DNA of 56,283 nt from Desulfuromonadales bacterium (GTDB lineage Bacteria > Desulfobacterota > Desulfuromonadia > Desulfuromonadales > Geopsychrobacteraceae). This document shows positions 18,351-26,486 of the stretch, piece by piece; position 1 is the stretch's first letter; each line of letters begins with the position of its first letter. The DNA lies in the NCBI GenBank assembly GCA_016931615.1, contig JAFGEL010000013.1:1-56283 (forward strand), given 5' to 3'. Under the pieces are notes generated by a model that searched no databases, had not been told where the DNA came from, and saw only the letters and a list, made by a program, of their open reading frames with translations. A program made the translations under genes and the position numbers.

Positions 18351-18710
18351 ATGTGGTACAGCGCAACTAAAGTCGGAATTATGGAAATCGATATGGACCA
18401 CAGTAATGTGGACACCATGTTGCAGCTTTACTTTGCCGGCCGGACTCCGGAAACTTACCTGGAAAATATCATTGATGGTCTGATCCGGCATTTTCCCCAC
18501 GAAGAGAATGTGATCAGCCGACTGGGACGTGAGTTTCCGTCCGAACACAAGGTCGAGCATCAGCGCCTCAGCGGGTTTTTACGTGACATGATTGCCGCCT
18601 GGCAGGCCGGCACGAAAGACGGAAAAGAACTGGCTGAAGAAGTCAGGGACCTGCTGCTGATTCATGTCGTCGAGTTCGATGTTAAACTGAACAGCGGAGC
18701 CAACTCTTAA
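18351..18710 (+). CDS. Bacteriohemerythrin
   Basis: 119 residues from the ATG behind GGGGGGG; a longer GTG frame from 18294 lacks a site. All seven di-iron ligands are present in order: H17, H47, E51, H66, H70, H105 and D110 (HFPHEE, HKVEH and HVVEFD segments). Such proteins bind O2 reversibly and are frequent in microaerophilic and metal-reducing bacteria, where they may store, deliver or remove O2. Stand-alone domain, cytoplasmic. Confidence 0.9.
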   Translation: MWYSATKVGIMEIDMDHSNVDTMLQLYFAGRTPETYLENIIDGLIRHFPHEENVISRLGREFPSEHKVEHQRLSGFLRDMIAAWQAGTKDGKELAEEVRDLLLIHVVEFDVKLNSGANS

Positions 18711-18745
18711 CATCCGGGCGGCTCCGTATCAGACTCTCTGGATTT

Positions 18746-19567
18746 ATGCCGAAGACCGCTGCTTTTATTTTATCGCTGTTGCTGCTGTTTTTCCTGCTCA
18801 TCCTCGGGGCCTGCAGCTCACCTCCACGTTCACCGGTCATTCCCCCTCACTCCGGCGACCCGATCGCCGGCCTGCTTGATGTCCAGAAATCGACCAGCTC
18901 AAAGTTGCCTTCAGCAGCGCTTGAGAGGATGGGCTTTTCCGTTCAGGTCGGGGCCTTCAGTCGTCTTGACAATGCTGTGCGCCTCGAGCAGTCATTGCAG
19001 CAACGCGGTATCGAAGCCTATCATTTTCTGGATGAGGGGGGTTTTTACAAAGTGCGCTTCGGTGATCATCCGCGCTATGCCGATGCTCGCAATGAGGCCC
19101 AGCGGTTGCGGGATCAGGGTTTGATCGACAGCTTTTTTATCGTTATCCCTGATGACTACTCGGTTGCGAATCTGAAACCTGATGGCGACGGTCAGTTGAG
19201 GGCTGAGCTGGTACGAACGGCAAAAAGGTTTCTCGGTGTTCCTTACCGCTGGGGCGGGGAAGATCGCCAAAACGGTTTCGACTGCAGCGGTCTGACCATG
19301 GTCAGCTACCGGCTGAACGGGCTCAAGCTGCCGCGAAATTCGCGTTCCCAATTTCAGGTGGGGAGGCCGGTGGCCAAACAGCACCTGCGGCAGGGGGACC
19401 TGGTGTTTTTCGCGACCAAGGGGGGAACGCGGGTGACGCACGTCGGTATGTATGTGGGTGACGGGCAGTTTATCCACGCCCCCCGTCCGGGGAAAACCGT
19501 ACGCATTGCCAGTCTGTCGAGTAAATATTTCAGGCGCACCTTTGTCGGCGCCAAAACCTACCTCTAA
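18746..19567 (+). CDS. SPOR-NlpC/P60 cell-wall hydrolase lipoprotein
   Basis: 273 residues. Lipoprotein signal with lipid Cys C23 (GACSS), a SPOR domain at about 62-136 (FSVQVGAFS, YKVRFG) that binds denuded glycan strands, and an NlpC/P60 domain at about 150-273 with catalytic C180 (FDCSGL), H232 (THVGMY) and H244. It would cut stem peptides near D-Glu/mDAP from the periplasmic face of the envelope. Convergent with the outer-membrane gene, 2 bases apart. Confidence 0.9.
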   Translation: MPKTAAFILSLLLLFFLLILGACSSPPRSPVIPPHSGDPIAGLLDVQKSTSSKLPSAALERMGFSVQVGAFSRLDNAVRLEQSLQQRGIEAYHFLDEGGFYKVRFGDHPRYADARNEAQRLRDQGLIDSFFIVIPDDYSVANLKPDGDGQLRAELVRTAKRFLGVPYRWGGEDRQNGFDCSGLTMVSYRLNGLKLPRNSRSQFQVGRPVAKQHLRQGDLVFFATKGGTRVTHVGMYVGDGQFIHAPRPGKTVRIASLSSKYFRRTFVGAKTYL

Positions 19568-19569
19568 GC

Positions 19570-20142
19570 TTAAAAGCGATATCTCACACCAAAGGCCAGG
19601 GCATTTGAACCGCCATCCTCGGCAACCAGTCCGAAAGCATCCGAGCGGTGATGAATGCGGGCTATCCATTCCCATTGCGGCAGGGATTTGAAGGGCGCAA
19701 AGGCCAGTTCCAGCATCCAGTAGACCAGCAGGTTGGCTGTCTCACCGTCGTTTTCAATTTCAACTTCCGGATGTTCCGTAGCGTAGGACGCTCCCAGGCC
19801 GAAGGCCGCGCCGGTCTCCAGCCAGTCATCCCAGAAAAAATCGTCCCAGCGCAGCACCCCCAGCAGGTTGAATTCCCAGTGGTCCTGAAACTTGACATGC
19901 TTGACGACCTGCCCTTCCAGTTCATAGTTCAGCTGGTTTGTGAGGCGGCCCAAATGCTTTGCCAGGGTCAGGGCCAGCAGGTAGGAATCCTTGAAGTTGA
20001 GCCTGTTGTCGGTGAAAAAATCTTCAACATGGTTGGTGGTCATTTGCCCGCCGTAGAGACTGAGAGCGTAGGAACGCTCCTCGGCTCCGCATAGGCTTAT
20101 TGAAAGAAACAGAATAAGCACGGCTGCGATGGCGACCCGCAT
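19570..20142 (-). CDS. PagL-like acyloxyacyl hydrolase family outer-membrane protein
   Basis: 190 residues from the ATG behind GGGGAGA. Signal peptide about 1-21 ending CGA, then alternating beta strands and a C-terminal Phe (RYRF), typical of a small 8-strand barrel. The segment HHRSDAFG with a following acidic AEDGGSN matches the His-x-Ser and Glu of the lipid A 3-O-deacylase PagL pattern. It may trim lipid A acyl chains; a plain structural barrel remains possible. Confidence 0.65.
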   Translation of the reverse strand: MRVAIAAVLILFLSISLCGAEERSYALSLYGGQMTTNHVEDFFTDNRLNFKDSYLLALTLAKHLGRLTNQLNYELEGQVVKHVKFQDHWEFNLLGVLRWDDFFWDDWLETGAAFGLGASYATEHPEVEIENDGETANLLVYWMLELAFAPFKSLPQWEWIARIHHRSDAFGLVAEDGGSNALAFGVRYRF

Positions 20143-20227
20143 GGAAATTCTCCCCAAGTGATTATAAGAAAACTATAGCGGTAATCGCTGGAAATAAAAG
20201 TCAGCTTACGGTGATTGAAAATGGGTC

Positions 20228-20644
20228 CTAAGGGTAAGCCTGGGCCCAGGAGATAGCCTCGTAAAGTTCGGTGAAGAGGCGGATGTTCACGCCTTTTTTA
20301 AACAGCAGGTCGCGGAGAATCTCTTCATCACGGGAGTATTCGATCGAAGTGACCAGGGCCAGTTTTCTTAATGGAGAGCGGTTTTTATAGCTCAGGATGG
20401 TATCGACGACCAGGTTAAGACTCTTTTTCTCCCGCGAGCAATGAATCTGGCGTTTGTCGAGGACCAGTCCGGTGCAGTGGGCATCTTCGAGCTGACTGAG
20501 GATCGGCTGGTAGATGGTATGAATGCAGGTCCGGCAATCGGAATGTCCCGCGCAGGTTGTGATCATGCAATCGTCAATCACTTTGCAGGTTAAGGTCAAG
20601 TCTGGTCCTGCAGTATCTTTAGATAAATTTTCGGCAAAAGACAT
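20228..20644 (-). CDS. Cys-rich small protein, possible STAS/SpoIIAA-like fold
   Basis: 138 residues, not recognised with certainty. There are seven cysteines, at 20, 26, 31, 37, 40, 57 and 69; the C26-C40 cluster (spacing 4, 5, 2) could hold a metal or be redox-active. The second half (LVLDKRQIHC, LALVTSIEYSRDEEI, NIRLFTELYEAISWAQ) looks like the alternating strand/helix pattern of SpoIIAA/STAS-like domains, including the typical end 'R.F....EA..W'. No signal peptide. It is divergent from the sigma-54 response regulator across 345 bases. Confidence 0.5.
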   Translation of the reverse strand: MSFAENLSKDTAGPDLTLTCKVIDDCMITTCAGHSDCRTCIHTIYQPILSQLEDAHCTGLVLDKRQIHCSREKKSLNLVVDTILSYKNRSPLRKLALVTSIEYSRDEEILRDLLFKKGVNIRLFTELYEAISWAQAYP

Positions 20645-20989
20645 AAGCTTCTCTTATCAAAATCTCTAGATTGAATCATTATTATCGGGGAGGGGAAAAT
20701 CTGTGTCCAGAGAGTGCGGGGATTTTTTTGTTAAATAAATAACAATCTGATTTAATTGACCTTTATGGCAATGAAAGGCTTTTTGATAAAAGGAAAAAAC
20801 TCCTTAAAATATAAAACTATAAATATATATAAATTGAATAGTCATTAGTGATTCTGATGGGTCTCAGCAGAAAATTGATGTCAACGCATTTCATTTTGGC
20901 GCGTTAGCGCCAGTTGAGTTGTCATTTGGAGGGCTTATTAGTTTATTGCGATATTGATATTATAATATTCAATAGTTTCAAAGGGTTAG
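20645..20989. other. AT-rich divergent intergenic region
   Basis: 345 bases between the Cys-rich gene (minus) and the response regulator (plus). It contains a perfect 6-base inverted repeat TGGCGC-GTTA-GCGCCA (20897-20912), a possible operator, and a 12-base palindrome ATATTATAATAT just before the regulator. The rest is AT-rich without open frames or recognised RNA. Confidence 0.5.
20938..20966 (+). promoter_or_regulatory. Promoter candidate for the response regulator
   Basis: A perfect TATAAT (20961-20966) sits within a palindrome; the hexamer 17 bases upstream (TTAGTT) is a weak -35. Start predicted near 20973, giving a very short leader. Confidence 0.35.
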
Positions 20990-22525
20990 ATGGATTTTTT
21001 GATTTCGAAAGATATTTTTTATGATAACCTTTCGAGGATGATACCTACCATGAATAAAAAAACTGTTCTGATTATTGATCATGAGAATCTGGTCTGCTGG
21101 TCTCTGGCAAAAATGCTTAAAAAGAGATCATGTTCCGTAGAGATTGCCAATACGGGCAGGGATGGACTGCTTAGGGCCATGCACTGTCAGCCCGACCTGG
21201 TTATTCTCGATGCCGCACTTCCCGATGTTGATGGTCTCGACCTGCTGGAAGAGCTTAAGGACAATATTCCTGAGCTTCCTGTCATTGTCATGACGTCGAG
21301 TTACCACTCGAACCTGGCGTTTCAGGCGTTTAAGCTTGGCGCAACGGATTATGTGGGAAAACCGTTCAATATCGACATGATTGAGAAAGCGATCGAAAAA
21401 ATCTTCAGTCGCCAGGACACGGCTCAAGACGTTCAACCTTCGCGAAGTAAACTGCGGAAAAAATATGAACCTGATCAACTGGTCGGCAACTGCCCATCCA
21501 TGGTGGAACTGTTCAAAACCATCAATCTCTGCGCCCAGAATGACTGCAAAACGATTCTGGTTCTCGGTGAGAGTGGCACCGGCAAAGAGCTTGTCACCCA
21601 CGCCATTCATGATCAGAGTGCCCGCAGGGATGCCCCGCTGGTCGAGGTCAACTGTGCGTCTATTCCCGATAACCTGTTGGAAAATGAACTGTTCGGTCAT
21701 GAGAAAGGGGCCTATACCGATGCGGGCAGTCGTGAGATTGGTGTTTTTGAAGCCGCCGAGGGGGGGACGGTCTTTCTTGATGAAATCGGCGATATGCCGC
21801 TGAATATGCAGGCGAAAATTCTCAAGGTGATCGAGAATAGAAAATTCCGTCGTCTCGGCGGGCAGAACGATATTGCCACGAATGTTCGTATTATCGCCGC
21901 AACCAATCAGGATTTAAATGCCATGGTTCAGGATGGCCGCTTCCGTGGTGACCTGTTCTATCGTCTGAATATGATGTGCATCAGCCTGAAGCCGCTGAGA
22001 GAAAGAAAGAAATGTATTCCCAGTATGGTTGAATATTTCATTGATCGCCTCAATGGTGAATATGGCCGTGCCGTAGCAGGAATTTCCAGCGAGGCGTTGC
22101 GGATGCTGATGGCCCATAACTGGCCGGGTAATGTGCGCGAGCTACGCAACGCCATCGAGCGCGCCATGATGCTCGAGCAGGGGAAAATCATTTCAACAGA
22201 CCATATCTGCATTTATCCCGGGGCGGAAAACGCCAGGAACGGAGGCTGTGTTTTCGGCTGTAATATGTCGGCCGAGTCGGCCATTGTGCTGCCTCCCGAG
22301 GGTATCAGTCTGGAAGAGGTGGAAAAGGAATACATCAAGCAGGCTCTTGCCCGCTACGAGGGGAACCAGACCAAAGCGGCCAAGTGTTTAGGATTATCAA
22401 TCGATACCCTTCGCTATCGGCGGAAAAAATTCGGGCTGGATAATTATCCGGCCAAAACTTCCCCGATTTCAGCACCTGCCGATCAAAAAACGTCCCGGGA
22501 TGCACAGCAGGCAGTTCCTGGATAA
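20990..22525 (+). CDS. Sigma-54-dependent response regulator (NtrC family)
   Basis: 511 residues. The receiver domain spans about 24-140, with phospho-acceptor D74 and K124 (VGKP); the acidic pair is IDHE, so one of the usual two Asp is His. The AAA+ domain follows at about 164-395, with Walker A GESGTGKE (193-200), sigma-54 contact loop GAYTDA (240-245, usually GAFTGA), Walker B FLDE (262-265) and R-fingers. A Fis-type helix-turn-helix lies near 447-480. The first 20 residues before MNKKTVLIID may be untranslated if a later ATG (21041 or 21050) is used. The sensor kinase is not in the window. A clear sigma-54 promoter 1.6 kb downstream, before the OmcE-like gene, is the natural target. The large cytochrome gene follows after 34 bases and is probably co-transcribed. 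Confidence 0.93.
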   Translation: MDFLISKDIFYDNLSRMIPTMNKKTVLIIDHENLVCWSLAKMLKKRSCSVEIANTGRDGLLRAMHCQPDLVILDAALPDVDGLDLLEELKDNIPELPVIVMTSSYHSNLAFQAFKLGATDYVGKPFNIDMIEKAIEKIFSRQDTAQDVQPSRSKLRKKYEPDQLVGNCPSMVELFKTINLCAQNDCKTILVLGESGTGKELVTHAIHDQSARRDAPLVEVNCASIPDNLLENELFGHEKGAYTDAGSREIGVFEAAEGGTVFLDEIGDMPLNMQAKILKVIENRKFRRLGGQNDIATNVRIIAATNQDLNAMVQDGRFRGDLFYRLNMMCISLKPLRERKKCIPSMVEYFIDRLNGEYGRAVAGISSEALRMLMAHNWPGNVRELRNAIERAMMLEQGKIISTDHICIYPGAENARNGGCVFGCNMSAESAIVLPPEGISLEEVEKEYIKQALARYEGNQTKAAKCLGLSIDTLRYRRKKFGLDNYPAKTSPISAPADQKTSRDAQQAVPG

Positions 22526-22559
22526 TACAGTGAATTTCTCTGGTTTATAGGTAGTGGTC

Positions 22560-23918
22560 ATGAAACCTGACTTTTATTTTGTCCGTGGATTGATTTTGGG
22601 TTGTTTTATGGTTGTGGCCTGCCTGCCATTTTCTGCCGTTGCCATGGTTGAAAGCTGTTCCACTGCCGACTGCCATGCCGATCTCAACGATATCGAATTC
22701 AGCCACATGCCGGTTGCCGACGGTGATTGTACCGCCTGTCACGAGCAGGTGACTGAGCAACATCCTGCGCAGACGGGGAGCAGCTTTCAACTGGTCGAAG
22801 CTGGTGCCAAGCTCTGTTATCAATGTCACGATAAATATGGTCGCAAATTGACTGTCCATGCTCCAGTGGCCGAAGGTGACTGTCTGTCCTGTCATGATCC
22901 CCATGGGTCCAATCAGGGTCCCAAGCTGTTGCCGACGGATCATGATCTAACTGCGCTGTGCAGCAATTGCCACGATTCCGCCATGTTCACCGAAGCCTTT
23001 GGTCACGGACCCGCCGTTGCCGGAGCCTGTACCCAGTGCCATAATCCCCACGAAGCCAATCAGCTGGGCTTGCTGGCCAAAGCGCCGCAGCAACTCTGTA
23101 CCGGCTGTCATGCCGACATCGCCGAGGGGCTGGCCAATGCGCCGATTATCCATACCGCGGTCAAGGATTCCAGCTGTACCGCATGTCATAATCCCCACAG
23201 CGCTCCGGCGGCCAAGCTGCTGAGTCAGGAAATCGAAGCAGTCTGTATGGAATGTCATGGCGATGTTGGACGCAAAGCCAAAAAAGCCAAAGTGAAACAT
23301 GCGGCGCTCTATCGTCCGGAAAAATGCAGTACCTGTCATGCCGCCCATTTTTCCCAGCATGCTGCACTGTTGGCGCAGCCGGAACAGGATGTCTGCCTCT
23401 CCTGTCACGGGCAGGACGATTACAGTCGATCAAAGCCGCTGAAAAATATCGCCAAGGATATTGCCGGCAAAAGCCACCTTCATGGGCCGCTGCAGGACGG
23501 TCAATGTTCGGCTTGTCATGATCCTCACGGGTCGGATAATACCCGTATGCTCACAGGGCCCTATCCCGCAAGTTTTTATCACCCCTATACCACCGGCTGT
23601 TATGATTTCTGTCTGCAATGCCACGATAAAAACCTGCTGCGTTTCGAACAAACTACGATCTATACCGATTTTCGCAACGGCAAGCAGAACCTCCACTATC
23701 TCCACGTCGCCAACAAGTACAAGGGGCGGAGCTGTCGCGCCTGTCATGAACCCCATGCCGCCAATCTGGAAAAACTGATGAGCGAAGAAGGGGCCGATTT
23801 CGGCGACTGGAAAATTCCGACCCGCTTCGTCAAAACCGCCACCGGCGGCAGCTGTTCGCCCGGCTGTCATCAGACCTTTGAATATGACCGGGAAAACCCC
23901 GTCGATTATCAGAAGTAA
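22560..23918 (+). CDS. Multiheme c-type cytochrome, 13 CXXCH plus 2 variant sites
   Basis: 452 residues with a signal peptide (about 1-29). CXXCH motifs start at 57, 86, 108, 134, 157, 180, 206, 229, 256, 279, 316, 351 and 392; a CX4CH is at 33-39 and a CX3CH at 432-437, so up to 15 hemes. Many motifs are followed by -xPH (e.g. CLSCHDPH, CTQCHNPH), the doubled-CXXCH pattern of long, wire-like cytochromes. No lipobox, so periplasmic or exported. It follows the sigma-54 regulator and precedes the OmcE-like gene. A periplasmic or extracellular relay is plausible; no known orthologue name is claimed. GTG at 22554 is an alternative start. Confidence 0.9.
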   Translation: MKPDFYFVRGLILGCFMVVACLPFSAVAMVESCSTADCHADLNDIEFSHMPVADGDCTACHEQVTEQHPAQTGSSFQLVEAGAKLCYQCHDKYGRKLTVHAPVAEGDCLSCHDPHGSNQGPKLLPTDHDLTALCSNCHDSAMFTEAFGHGPAVAGACTQCHNPHEANQLGLLAKAPQQLCTGCHADIAEGLANAPIIHTAVKDSSCTACHNPHSAPAAKLLSQEIEAVCMECHGDVGRKAKKAKVKHAALYRPEKCSTCHAAHFSQHAALLAQPEQDVCLSCHGQDDYSRSKPLKNIAKDIAGKSHLHGPLQDGQCSACHDPHGSDNTRMLTGPYPASFYHPYTTGCYDFCLQCHDKNLLRFEQTTIYTDFRNGKQNLHYLHVANKYKGRSCRACHEPHAANLEKLMSEEGADFGDWKIPTRFVKTATGGSCSPGCHQTFEYDRENPVDYQK

Positions 23919-23940
23919 CCGGTCACTCTCGTTTCTTGAC

Positions 23941-23983
23941 CCGGGCATATCACCATGTGGGAGTTTCGTCCGGGCATTTCCCC
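23941..23983. promoter_or_regulatory. Direct repeats, candidate activator binding sites
   Basis: CCGGGCATATCACC (23941-23954) and CCGGGCATTTCCCC (23970-23983) repeat at a 29-base offset, roughly 155-195 bases upstream of the predicted sigma-54 start. This is the usual place for enhancer sites of NtrC-type regulators. The rest of the 349-base gap between the two cytochrome genes holds the promoter and leader and no open frame with a ribosome binding site. Confidence 0.45.
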
Positions 23984-24111
23984 CGTCCATATCTGTAAGT
24001 TGAGGGGCAGCTTTTCGCAGATCGTGTTTGCGTGCGTTCAGTTGTTTTATTTTTCTCTATAAAAACAGTTAGTTATCAGTTTTCCCCAGAGTGAATTTTC
24101 CCGGATTAAGT

Positions 24112-24127
24112 TGGCATCAAGCTTGCT
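24112..24127 (+). promoter_or_regulatory. Sigma-54 promoter of the OmcE-like gene
   Basis: TGGCATCAAGCTTGCT fits the sigma-54 consensus: GG at -25/-24, exactly ten bases, then GC at -13/-12. Start near 24138; leader of about 130 bases. A sigma-54 response regulator is encoded just upstream. Confidence 0.85.
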
Positions 24128-24267
24128 CATTAGAGTCTCGAACTTGCTTCATTGTCATCGGCCGGGAAGGAGGTCGCGTCAAGGCCGCACATCAAATGAA
24201 AATCATTTTGGGAGATATTAACTGTTTCAGTCTGCTGCCACAGATTGAAAAGACTGGGAGGTCAAAA

Positions 24268-24915
24268 ATGAGAACAACGATGAAATTGATTACAGCTTTG
24301 CTTTTAAGCTGTGTTTTTGCTGTACCAACTTTTGCAGAAATTGCCGGCTCCTCTCATGATTTGAGCGATGGAGGGGCAGGTTTAACCGGCCAGATATGTT
24401 CCTATTGCCACACCCCTCACAATGCCAAAGAATTTGGAATAGATAATGGTGCAGGCAGTGATAGCTACCCTCTCTGGAGTATGAATGAGATCGCTGACGA
24501 TACTGGTTACACCAGCTATTCATCACCGACTTTCGACGGTGATGACAATACAGCCGTTGATCCACTCGCTGGACCGTCACGGCTCTGTATGAGTTGCCAT
24601 GATGGGACCATTGCAATAGACAATGCTGTTGTTGCAAATTCCACTAACCTTATGACCGGTCAGAGAGTTCTTGGAACAGATCTTTCCAACGATCACCCCG
24701 TGGGTTTTGTTTATGCTGACTCAGTCACATTGGATGGTGAAATACAAGATGTGGATCAACCTTTGGGTCCGTCCGGGGGGACTATCGGTGACTACCTTTA
24801 TGAGGGGATCATGACTTGCGCATCGTGCCACGATGTGCATGCTGGTGAAGTGAGTAATTTCCTGCTGATGAACAATGGGGAATCAGCTTTATGTCTTGCA
24901 TGTCACATTAAGTAA
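24268..24915 (+). CDS. OmcE-like tetraheme cytochrome, predicted filament subunit
   Basis: 215 residues from the ATG behind GGGAGG (an earlier in-frame start at 24091 would span the promoter and is rejected). Signal peptide cleaved after TFA (about 23). CXXCH at 44, 107, 184 and 209. Only eight His exist: the four in CXXCH plus H30, H51, H143 and H191, exactly enough for four bis-His hemes. Order of landmarks (GSSHDLS, CxxCHTPHNA, PLW, SPT, CxSCHDGTIA, GTDLSNDHP, CASCHDVH, SALCLACHIK at the end) matches my recollection of Geobacter OmcE, the tetraheme that polymerises into extracellular wires in which a neighbour's His completes one heme. It has its own sigma-54 promoter and a 15-bp-stem terminator, so it is a strongly expressed single-gene unit, as expected for a filament subunit. 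Confidence 0.85.
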   Translation: MRTTMKLITALLLSCVFAVPTFAEIAGSSHDLSDGGAGLTGQICSYCHTPHNAKEFGIDNGAGSDSYPLWSMNEIADDTGYTSYSSPTFDGDDNTAVDPLAGPSRLCMSCHDGTIAIDNAVVANSTNLMTGQRVLGTDLSNDHPVGFVYADSVTLDGEIQDVDQPLGPSGGTIGDYLYEGIMTCASCHDVHAGEVSNFLLMNNGESALCLACHIK

Positions 24916-24930
24916 CCTTTAAGTTAATTA

Positions 24931-24977
24931 TCACCAGCCACCCGAGTTGTCGGGTGGCTGGTGATTGATAAATTTTT
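24931..24977 (+). terminator. Strong Rho-independent terminator after OmcE-like gene
   Basis: A perfect 15-bp stem (24931-24945 with 24950-24964), four-base loop GTTG, followed shortly by a T-rich stretch ending TTTTTT. It separates the filament gene from the downstream assembly/conduit genes. Confidence 0.92.
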
Positions 24978-25131
24978 TCGTGTGAATGCCGGTGCTCTCC
25001 GGTTTTTTGTTGTGTGGGTGTTTCGCCTCAGGGTAAGCTCTTTCATTGGGTAGCTTATCTTTTATCTTGTTGATATTTATATGTATTTTTGTATGTTTCT
25101 TTGCCGCTTATTGCTGAAGCCGAGGTGGGGC

Positions 25132-26274
25132 ATGCCCGTCATTGTTCTGTTGTTTTTCGCGTTGTTCATGGTCTCTGGGTGTGCAGCACCGCCCGCAATG
25201 AAGACAAAAGAAGCGGTCTTTTTTCCTTCGGCACCGACACCCCCGCGCATTCAGTTTCTCACAGGAATCGGTGACTCTCGTGATGTTGAAGGCTCCGAAG
25301 CGGAGCTTTCACTGTTCTCTGTGAATGCGGTCCAGAAGGAGGAGCTGAAAACCTTCAGCAAACCTTACGGTATTACGGCAAGCGGAACAAAATTATACGT
25401 CAGTGATACGATTTCCGGCAAAGTTGCCGTGATCGATCTGCGCTTGAAATCCTTCACCTGGCTGAAAGGCGATTTTGGGCCTGGAAAACTGAAAAAACCG
25501 ATCAACCTGACGACAGGCCCTGAGGGCAACCTTTATGTGGCTGATACCGGGCGGAAACAGGTCGTGGCCTACGATGTTGAGGGAAATTTTCAGCGTGCTT
25601 ACGGGCCGGGTTACGACATGAAGCCGGTCGATGTGGCTGCTGATGACCGGCGGGTTTATGCTCTCGATATGTCACGGCACAAGATTCTGGTGTTCAATAA
25701 GCAAAACGGTGAGCTGGTCGAAGGTCTTGGTCAGGACGCCGACAACCCCCTGGAGCGGCTTTACCTGGCAACCAATATGGAGTTGACCCGGCAGGGTTTG
25801 CTTTATGTGGCAAATGCCGGGAGCGGATCAATCATCAAGCTTGACCGCGATGGTAACACCCTCGGTTCGTTCGGCAAAATGGGGGATGGCTTCGGTCAGT
25901 TCGGCCGTCCGCGCGGCGTGGCCGGCGACAGCAAGAAGCGCTTTTACGTGGTTGATGCCGCTCATCAGAATGTCCAGTTATTCAATGAAGAAGATCGCCT
26001 GCTGATGTTTTTCGGTGATCCCGGCCTGCCGGTCGGTTCCCTCAATGTCCCGGCCGGCATTGCCGTGACCGACGAGGATCTCGATTTTTACCAGCAGTTC
26101 GCCGCGCCCGGTTTTGATCTGGAACAGGTGATTCTGGTGGTCAACCAGGTGGGGCGTTACAAAGTTAATATTTACGGCCTGGGAAAAATGCAGGGGATCG
26201 ATTACGAGGCTTATTATCGTGAATCCCTGGAGCGCATGCGCAAGGCCGATCCGGAGCAGTTGAAAAAGCGGTAA
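25132..26274 (+). CDS. NHL-repeat beta-propeller lipoprotein (first copy)
   Basis: 380 residues from ATG 25132, chosen because GAGGTGGGG precedes it and a perfect lipoprotein signal follows (lipobox VSGC); an ATG at 25081 has no such site. The mature part is built of NHL/six-blade propeller repeats (KPYGIT.. LYVSDT, NLYVADTGRKQVVAYD, RPRGVAGD.. FYVVDAAHQNVQLF). NHL propellers bind proteins or extended ligands. Propeller genes of this kind occur beside OmcE/OmcS-type cytochrome genes in Geobacter, so a role in folding, export or anchoring of the cytochromes is inferred. A hairpin with arms TAAGCT/AGCTTA (25034-25057) lies upstream. Confidence 0.85.
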   Translation: MPVIVLLFFALFMVSGCAAPPAMKTKEAVFFPSAPTPPRIQFLTGIGDSRDVEGSEAELSLFSVNAVQKEELKTFSKPYGITASGTKLYVSDTISGKVAVIDLRLKSFTWLKGDFGPGKLKKPINLTTGPEGNLYVADTGRKQVVAYDVEGNFQRAYGPGYDMKPVDVAADDRRVYALDMSRHKILVFNKQNGELVEGLGQDADNPLERLYLATNMELTRQGLLYVANAGSGSIIKLDRDGNTLGSFGKMGDGFGQFGRPRGVAGDSKKRFYVVDAAHQNVQLFNEEDRLLMFFGDPGLPVGSLNVPAGIAVTDEDLDFYQQFAAPGFDLEQVILVVNQVGRYKVNIYGLGKMQGIDYEAYYRESLERMRKADPEQLKKR

Positions 26275-26346
26275 CCTGTGGCGTTCAATGTTGATGTAAT
26301 GAACGAAATTGAATAACGGAGCTATAACCAAAACAAAGGCTGCGTA

Positions 26347-26437
26347 GCCACGAAGCCTCCAAGAGCACCAAGAAGGATTTTCGCCCTGGATTAAAAACTG
26401 ATTTTGATTTTCTTGGCGTTCTTCGAGTCTTGGCGGC
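26347..26437. repeat. Long imperfect inverted repeat between cytochrome-locus genes
   Basis: Arms 26347-26374 and 26410-26437 (28 bases each, about 22 matches) are inverted around a 35-base loop; the repeated core contains CACCAAGAA/CGCCAAGAA. A third, direct-orientation copy is at 29180-29207. The 212-base gap holds no gene. Confidence 0.7.
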
Positions 26438-26486
26438 AAACTTTCTTTTCGGTTAAAGAACCGTTGAATAAAGCGTAGAGGGGCTA

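Noticed and set aside
24091..24267. Upstream extension of the OmcE-like protein to an earlier start
   Set aside because: It would translate through the sigma-54 promoter and place the signal peptide internally; the ATG at 24268 has GGGAGG.
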